Source: Fusobacteriaceae bacterium
GTDB taxonomy: Bacteria; Fusobacteriota; Fusobacteriia; Fusobacteriales; Fusobacteriaceae
Assembly: GCA_016938425.1 (NCBI GenBank)
Contig: JAFGUR010000154.1
Location: 1-19,339 of the forward strand
Length of the DNA stretch: 19,339 nucleotides
Direction of reading: 5' to 3'
The notes under the pieces were generated by a model. That model was not told the origin of the DNA. It searched no databases and saw only the letters and a program-made list of their open reading frames with translations. Below are positions 13,872-19,339 of this stretch, piece after piece; position 1 is the first letter of the stretch; the number at the start of each line of letters is the position of its first letter. The position numbers and the translations under genes were made by a program.

Positions 13872-16721
13872 GTGAATTTTTTTGAAATTTTAGGAATTAA
13901 GGCAACAAATGATTTAGATGAAATAAAAGGTGCATATAGAAAAAAGCTTGTAGATGTTAACCCAGAGGATAATCCTGAAGAATTTAAAATTCTTAGGGAA
14001 GCCTATGAAGAAGCTATAAATTCTATTACAAAAGGAATAAAGATAAATGATGATAAAGTTACAGAATGGATTAACAAAGTAAAAGATGTCTATAATAATT
14101 TAGAAACTCGTAGAAATGTAGAATCTTGGAGAAATTTATTTGATGATGAGGTCTGTCATGATTTCGATTTTACAGAAGAAATTAAAGATTCTTTTATTAC
14201 TTTTCTAATGGATTATTATTGGTTACCAAAAGATGTTTGGGAATTTATAGAAGAAACTTATGATTTTAATGAAATGAGAGAAGATCTTTATGAAAAATAT
14301 CCTGAAAATTTTGTAAATTATATTGTAAAAGAACCAAGTTATAAAGGTTGGTTTAAGTTCAATTTATTGCATGGAGATCCTTATGCTGATATCGATAAAT
14401 ATATTAATCTTTCTGATAGACTAATGACTATGAATGGTTCAGGAAACTATGAAGAAGTTGAAAATATCTTAGAAGAATTAAAGAGTATAGATTTACATTC
14501 TGAAGCAATTGATACAGAACTTATGAGATATTTTTTATGGAAAGAAGACTTGGATAAAGCACTTTCATTAGCATTAGAACTAGATTCAAAAAATTTAGAA
14601 GATGATTATATTAAGTATTATATTGCAGAAGTTTTCTTTAAAGTTGGGAAATATGAAGAAGCTTTTGAAATGTGTAAAAAACTTATAGAAAATTACCCTC
14701 CTCATTATAGCGCTCACAGAATAATGGCATCTTACTATGTAAAAAAAGAAGATTTTAAAAATGCAAAAGAAGTATTTTATAAACTTCTAGAATTGTATCC
14801 TAATGATAATTTAGTTAATCAAGAAATGAGAAAAGCTAATGAATTAATTATTGAAAAATATGAAGAAAACTTCAAAAAAAATCTAATTAGTGATGATAAA
14901 AAAGAAGAACTTGCTTGGAGTTATATTCAAAATGATAAATTTGAAGAAGGATTGGAAGCAGTAAAATCTATCAATTTTGAGAATGTAGAACCCTATAAAT
15001 ATTATAATTTATTAGGGAGAACTTATTGTTTTTTAAAAGACTATAAAAATGCCTACCCTATTTTAAATAAATGGCTAGAAGAAATTTTGAAAATGGATGA
15101 AACAGCCCCTAAATATGAAGAAAGAATAAAAAGATTAAGCGCAGTTTATGCATTAATAAGTGATTGTCACTATGATAATTATATTAATAACAATAAAAAA
15201 GAAGAAGATTTAAAGAAAACTTTAGAATTTATTGACAAAGCTATTGAAGTAGACAAAGTTCAGTACTGGAAAATCGGTTCAATGTTAAGAAAAGCATATA
15301 TTTTAACTGAAATTGGAGAATATAAAACTTGTATTGACTTATGTAGTCAAATTATAGAATTAGATAGAAATTGTTATTATGCATATTTCTATAGACAAAA
15401 ATGTAGTTTCCACTTAGACCTAAATCAAGATGTAATTGATGATTACTACAATTTGACAGACATTTATGCAATGTATCCTGAACCTTATTTACTCGCAATA
15501 GAAGTTTATTTAAAATTTGATATGTATGAAGATGCATTAAATATAATTTTAGACTCAGAAGCTAATGAAGTTATAAGTAATGAAATCAAATTCCAAAAAT
15601 TAGTTGTTGAAAGATTAAAAGCTAAAGATAAAGAGGAAAGTTTAGCTGTAATTGAAAAAATCGATAATTTTTATAAAGAAATTGAAAATGATAAAGGTGA
15701 TTTGAAAGATATTGAATTTTTATTCTATCAAAAAGCAATTGCTTATCATCACATAGAAGAGTATAATAAAGCTTATGAAATCATTAATAATCAATTAAAA
15801 GATTCTGGTAGATTGGAAGTTTCTCAACTTAAAGCTAGAGTTTTAACGTGCTTGGGGAAAAAAGAAGAAGGAGCAATCTTATTTAATAAATGTTATGAAG
15901 AATCAAAAAATGATTATTGGCCAATTGTAGACTATGAAGACATGAATAAAATATTTATAAGGTCTGGAAAAGTAAATGAATCAATTAAATTACTTGAAGA
16001 TACTTACAAAAATGTTCAAGAAGAAGATGGTAAAGTTAAATGCTTAATTGGTTTGGCGAAAATTTATGCTCTTTTAAAATCTCAAAAAACAGGTATTTCA
16101 AGATTTTTTTCAAGTTTTGGAGATAGTAAAAATTTAAATAAATATATAGATATTCTAATAAATGAATATGGTGAAAATGTAAAAGCATTACAATTTTTAG
16201 GAGAATATTACGCTTATTATTTAAAAAACTTTGAAAAAGCTTTAGAAGTTTTATATAAAGGAATTGATTTAGAAAAAGACAAGGAAGATTTTTATAAAGA
16301 TAATATTCATGGAATAATAAACACTTTAATAGAAGTTTTATATATTTTGGATTTCAAAAAAGAATTAAAAAAATATACAGATAATATTTTCCTATATATT
16401 GAAAGAAACCATAATTCTATTGAAGAATATGCTAAAGACCCTAGTAGTGCAAAAGCTACTTATTACTCTATTGCTTTTTGGTATTTAGCAAGTGGAGATT
16501 TAGAAAAGGCAAAATATTATCAAAATATAATGAAAAAATCAGTTCTTTGTTCATTTTGTACAATGTGTTTTTGTTATGAAGACCTTCTTATAGAAGCAAA
16601 AATACAAGAAAGTTTCGGACAATATAAAAAAGCATATGAAAGCTATCAAAAAGCTTTTGATATTCATTTAAACGACTTAGAACTTATTTATAAACTAGAA
16701 ATTTTAAAAGAGAAAATTTAG
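13872..16721 (+). CDS. J-like domain and TPR protein, HscC partner
   Basis: This is a 949-residue protein. Residues 2-48 (FFEILGIKATNDLDEIKGAYRKKL onward) form a J-like domain, but the HPD motif that stimulates Hsp70 reads Asn30-Pro31-Glu32 in VNPEDNPEEF. The same PEDxPE arrangement is, from memory, found in the DjlB/DjlC proteins encoded with hscC in E. coli. After a linker with a Trp/Tyr-rich segment, the rest is helical with many TPR-like units, clearest near residues 245-320, and a final unit at the C-terminus. Four cysteines cluster at 893, 896, 899 and 901. I chose GTG 13872 because AAGGGGG ends eight bases before it and the J-like fold begins at once; the open frame back to 13716 lacks a ribosome binding site. 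It is ten bases from hscC, so both are one operon. Client is unknown. Confidence 0.85.
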   Translation: MNFFEILGIKATNDLDEIKGAYRKKLVDVNPEDNPEEFKILREAYEEAINSITKGIKINDDKVTEWINKVKDVYNNLETRRNVESWRNLFDDEVCHDFDFTEEIKDSFITFLMDYYWLPKDVWEFIEETYDFNEMREDLYEKYPENFVNYIVKEPSYKGWFKFNLLHGDPYADIDKYINLSDRLMTMNGSGNYEEVENILEELKSIDLHSEAIDTELMRYFLWKEDLDKALSLALELDSKNLEDDYIKYYIAEVFFKVGKYEEAFEMCKKLIENYPPHYSAHRIMASYYVKKEDFKNAKEVFYKLLELYPNDNLVNQEMRKANELIIEKYEENFKKNLISDDKKEELAWSYIQNDKFEEGLEAVKSINFENVEPYKYYNLLGRTYCFLKDYKNAYPILNKWLEEILKMDETAPKYEERIKRLSAVYALISDCHYDNYINNNKKEEDLKKTLEFIDKAIEVDKVQYWKIGSMLRKAYILTEIGEYKTCIDLCSQIIELDRNCYYAYFYRQKCSFHLDLNQDVIDDYYNLTDIYAMYPEPYLLAIEVYLKFDMYEDALNIILDSEANEVISNEIKFQKLVVERLKAKDKEESLAVIEKIDNFYKEIENDKGDLKDIEFLFYQKAIAYHHIEEYNKAYEIINNQLKDSGRLEVSQLKARVLTCLGKKEEGAILFNKCYEESKNDYWPIVDYEDMNKIFIRSGKVNESIKLLEDTYKNVQEEDGKVKCLIGLAKIYALLKSQKTGISRFFSSFGDSKNLNKYIDILINEYGENVKALQFLGEYYAYYLKNFEKALEVLYKGIDLEKDKEDFYKDNIHGIINTLIEVLYILDFKKELKKYTDNIFLYIERNHNSIEEYAKDPSSAKATYYSIAFWYLASGDLEKAKYYQNIMKKSVLCSFCTMCFCYEDLLIEAKIQESFGQYKKAYESYQKAFDIHLNDLELIYKLEILKEKI

Positions 16722-16731
16722 GAGGATAGAA

Positions 16732-18438
16732 ATGATAATTGGTATTGATTTAGGGACAACAAATAGCTTAGTCAGTTATTTTACTGAGGATGGTCCTAAA
16801 ATAATTCCTAATAGATTAGGAGAACATTTGACTCCTTCAATTATAAGCATTGATGAAAATGACCAACTTTTTATAGGAAAAACTGCAAAAGAAAGAATGC
16901 TATTATTTCCAGAAAGTAGTGTTAGTGTTTTTAAAAGAGACATGGGAACAGATAAAAAATTTGAATTGGGAAATAAAAAATTTACTGCTGAAGAATTATC
17001 TTCATTTATATTACGTACTTTAAAAGAAGATGCAGAAGCCTTTTTAGGAGAACCAATTACAGAAGCTGTAATAAGTGTTCCAGCATATTTTAATGATGAC
17101 AGAAGAAGAGCAACTAAGAGGGCAGGAGAATTAGCAGGATTAAAAGTAGAAAGAATAATTAGTGAGCCAACTGCTGCTGCCATTGCATATGGATTATATA
17201 AAAGTTCTAGTGACTCAAAGTTTTTAGTTTTTGACTTAGGTGGAGGAACTTTTGATGTATCTATCCTTGAACTTTTTGGAAATATTTTAGAAGTTCATGC
17301 AGTTGCTGGAGATAATTTTTTAGGTGGCGAAGATTTCACAGATGTTCTTGTTCAGATGTTCTTAGAAGATAAAAAATTGGATTTACTAAATTTAGATTAT
17401 AAAACTTTAGTGCATATAAAAAAACAAGCTGAAATTTGTAAGGAGAATTTAAATAAAGACAAAAATTCTACAATGTCATGTAAAATTGGAGAAGAAATTC
17501 TAAGTTTGAAAATTGATTTAAATATTTTTGAAAAAAAATGTAAACCTCTATTTGAAAGAATGGAAAAACCAATAAAAAGAAGTTTGTTAGATGCAAAATT
17601 AAAGGTTTCAGAAATTGACCAAATTATCTTAATTGGTGGAGCAACAAAATTATATTTAGTTCAAGAATTTGTAAAAAAATTATTTAAAAAAGAACCTAAT
17701 ACTTCGATAAATCCTGATGAAGCTGTTGCTCTTGGAGCTGCTGTTCAAGGAGCCATTAAAGAAAGAAAAGATGAAATAAAAGAAGTAATTTTAACTGATG
17801 TATGTCCTTTTACTCTAGGAACAGAAGTTGTTAAAGAAGTTAGAGAAAATTACTTCCAAAATGGATATTTTTTCCCAATTATAGAGAGAAATACGGTTAT
17901 TCCTGCAAGTAGAACAGAAAGACTTTACACTGTACATGAAAATCAAAAAGAAATTAGAGTAAGTATTTTACAAGGCGAAAGTCGATTTGCCGAAAATAAT
18001 TTATTTTTAGGAGAAATAGTTGTAAAAGTTCCTGAAAACAAAGCTGGGAAAGAGGCTATTGATGTAACTTATACATATGATATAAATTCTATTTTAGAGG
18101 TAGAAGTTACAGCAATTACAACAGGAGAAAAAGAAAAAATATTGATTAAAGGCCAAAATTTGAATATGACTGATAAAGAAATTGAAACACGAATGAAAGA
18201 ACTATCGTATCTTAAAATTCACCCAAGAGAATATGAAGAAAATAAACTTTTACTTCTTAGAGCTGAAAGAATGTACGAAGAAAACCTTGGAGATGAAAGA
18301 GAAAAAATAGGTGAAAGATTGGCAAAATTTGATGTTGCTCTTAATTCTCGTGATAAGAGGGTTATAGAAAAAGAAAGAATTAAATTAATGCAGGTTTTGG
18401 AATTCGATTTTGTTTCTGATTCTAAGTATTTCTCATAA
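16732..18438 (+). CDS. hscC: HscC-type Hsp70 chaperone
   Basis: This 568-residue protein is an Hsp70 ATPase of the short HscC group (E. coli HscC is similar in length and DnaK is about 70 residues longer). Seen: phosphate-1 motif GIDLGTTNSLVSYF at the N-terminus, EPTAAAIAYG connect motif, phosphate-2 motif FDLGGGTFD at 167-175, adenosine motif ILIGGATKL, and the DEAVALGAAVQGA segment. A substrate-binding beta domain follows (VCPFTLGTEVV onward) and a shortened helical lid, ending in residues DSKYFS without the EEVD-like or DnaK acidic tail. GGAGG lies six bases before the ATG. No grpE or dnaJ is nearby; the upstream J-like/TPR protein is the probable co-chaperone. A strong terminator follows. 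Confidence 0.93.
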   Translation: MIIGIDLGTTNSLVSYFTEDGPKIIPNRLGEHLTPSIISIDENDQLFIGKTAKERMLLFPESSVSVFKRDMGTDKKFELGNKKFTAEELSSFILRTLKEDAEAFLGEPITEAVISVPAYFNDDRRRATKRAGELAGLKVERIISEPTAAAIAYGLYKSSSDSKFLVFDLGGGTFDVSILELFGNILEVHAVAGDNFLGGEDFTDVLVQMFLEDKKLDLLNLDYKTLVHIKKQAEICKENLNKDKNSTMSCKIGEEILSLKIDLNIFEKKCKPLFERMEKPIKRSLLDAKLKVSEIDQIILIGGATKLYLVQEFVKKLFKKEPNTSINPDEAVALGAAVQGAIKERKDEIKEVILTDVCPFTLGTEVVKEVRENYFQNGYFFPIIERNTVIPASRTERLYTVHENQKEIRVSILQGESRFAENNLFLGEIVVKVPENKAGKEAIDVTYTYDINSILEVEVTAITTGEKEKILIKGQNLNMTDKEIETRMKELSYLKIHPREYEENKLLLLRAERMYEENLGDEREKIGERLAKFDVALNSRDKRVIEKERIKLMQVLEFDFVSDSKYFS

Positions 18439-18450
18439 ATTTTAAAAATT

Positions 18451-18499
18451 AAAACAGTATTTTCTATATCTAAATTTATTGAAAATACTGTTTTTTATA
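18451..18499 (+). terminator. Terminator after hscC
   Basis: AAAACAGTATTTTC at 18451-18464 pairs perfectly over 14 bp with 18481-18494; the loop is 16 bases. The 3' arm runs into six T and TATATTTATTT, so it ends the J-like/hscC operon. Confidence 0.85.
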
Positions 18500-18561
18500 T
18501 TTATTTAAAAAATTTGATAGCCTTCTAAATAAAGAAAAAGATACTTATTAAAAAAAGGATT

Positions 18562-18567
18562 TATAAT
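18562..18567 (+). promoter_or_regulatory. Possible -10 box for the hydrolase gene
   Basis: TATAAT is present 48 bases before the ATG at 18615, but no good -35 is placed 16-18 bp upstream. A TTGATA at 18514-18519 is too far away to pair with it. Confidence 0.25.
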
Positions 18568-18614
18568 TTTTTTATGAATATACTAACAATGACTAAACAA
18601 AAAGGAGAATAGCT

Positions 18615-19339
18615 ATGCTAATTAAAGCTTTAGAATTTTATGTTAATGGAGAAATGAAACAATCTTTTGCCATGGGTGGAACTATGAATAAGGAGGAAAT
18701 AGATGTTAACAAAACTTATCCATCAAGTTTGCAAAATTATTTAATAGATACAGGAAATGAAATTATTCTTGTTGATACAGGCCTTCCTATTGAAACACCT
18801 GATTTTGAAAAAAAACCTAATCAGCAAATTTATACAGGAGAGAAAAAATATAACTTTATAGAATCTCTAAATAATCTAGGGTATACTCCAGAAGATATCG
18901 ATATAATAATCTTAACTCACAAACATCCTGATCACTCTGGAGAGCTAAGAAAATTTAAAAATGCTAAGATTTATATTTCAAGAATAGAAGCGGATATTAT
19001 GGGAATTCAAGGAGACAATATTATTAAAGTTGACTTTACTAGCGGAAGTTATTACAATTTTAACAATAGTCAAAAAATAGTTGAAGGTGTATACATGATT
19101 CCAGCATATGGACATACAAAGGGAAATTCTATTGCTATTGTTGAAAAGGGAGATATTTTTTATATGATTCATGGAGATGTTACTTACACAGATGAGGCTT
19201 TAATTAAATCTCATTTATCTGTTGTTTTTGAAGATAAAGAGGCTGCTAAAAAAACTTTAGAAGAAGTGAGAAACTTTATAAAAAATAATAAAACTATTTA
19301 CTTGTCAACACATACTCCAGAAGGTATTATATCATTGGA
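18615..19339 (+). CDS. Metallo-beta-lactamase-fold hydrolase, 3' end missing
   Basis: The frame is open from ATG 18615 to the window end (241 residues seen). AAAGGAG ends seven bases before the start. The zinc-binding motif THKHPDHSG gives His102, His104, Asp106 and His107, followed by His in GYGHTKGNS-like AYGHTKGN, Asp in IHGDVTY and a late His in STHTPEG. The LIDTGNEIILVDTGL strand pattern is typical of the N-terminal half. This arrangement resembles the N-acyl homoserine lactonase-like branch (AiiA-like), but the family also includes other lactonases and thioesterases, so the substrate is undetermined. There is no signal peptide; it acts in the cytoplasm. Most of the family is about 250 residues, so little seems to be missing. 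Confidence 0.88.
   Translation, partial: MLIKALEFYVNGEMKQSFAMGGTMNKEEIDVNKTYPSSLQNYLIDTGNEIILVDTGLPIETPDFEKKPNQQIYTGEKKYNFIESLNNLGYTPEDIDIIILTHKHPDHSGELRKFKNAKIYISRIEADIMGIQGDNIIKVDFTSGSYYNFNNSQKIVEGVYMIPAYGHTKGNSIAIVEKGDIFYMIHGDVTYTDEALIKSHLSVVFEDKEAAKKTLEEVRNFIKNNKTIYLSTHTPEGIISL

Noticed and set aside
16776..17183. 135-codon antisense open frame inside hscC
   Set aside because: It lies wholly opposite a clear Hsp70 gene, has low-complexity Ser/Leu content and no family resemblance; AT-rich genes commonly leave such shadows.

Overview
The window is very AT-rich DNA with dense, short-gapped genes, strong AGGAGG-type ribosome binding sites and AGA/AAA/TTA-rich codon use. The sugar-binding protein has a signal-peptidase-I type signal peptide rather than a lipobox, which points to a diderm cell. 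Together with the protein types, a Fusobacterium-like anaerobe is the best guess; this is inferred from composition and gene content, not from a marker gene.

Layout. (1) 1-711: 3' part of an unrecognised protein gene, closed by a strong hairpin terminator. (2) 1165-8851: a YesM-type sensor kinase and YesN-type response regulator, followed by a complete YtfQ-YtfR-YtfT-YjfF monosaccharide (galactofuranose/galactose-type) ABC importer. A pair of direct repeats 21 bp apart lies just upstream of a good -10 box before ytfQ, so the regulator probably activates the importer. A hairpin terminator between ytfQ and ytfR probably sets a higher dose of the binding protein. (3) 8923-10321, minus strand: polar amino-acid ABC permease and ATPase without a binding-protein gene. 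(4) 10594-12161: a divergent pair, a YghZ-like aldo/keto reductase (minus) and a MerR-family regulator (plus), sharing a 20-bp palindrome that lies inside a 19-bp promoter spacer, the MerR-family hallmark. (5) 12266-13495: TlpA-like exported thioredoxin plus CcdA, a pair that brings reducing power across the inner membrane. (6) 13496-13871: an unusual intergenic region with two diverged copies of a ~60-bp repeat around an island of GC-rich hairpins. (7) 13872-18438: a 949-residue J-like/TPR protein with a degenerate HPD motif, followed by an HscC-type Hsp70. (8) 18615-end: a metallo-beta-lactamase-fold hydrolase cut by the window edge.

No rRNA, tRNA, CRISPR array, transposase or prophage gene was seen. 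The least explained parts are the hairpin island with flanking repeats at 13529-13854 and the large J-like/TPR partner of the Hsp70. The best supported new regulatory reading is the MerR-type switch at 11688-11725.
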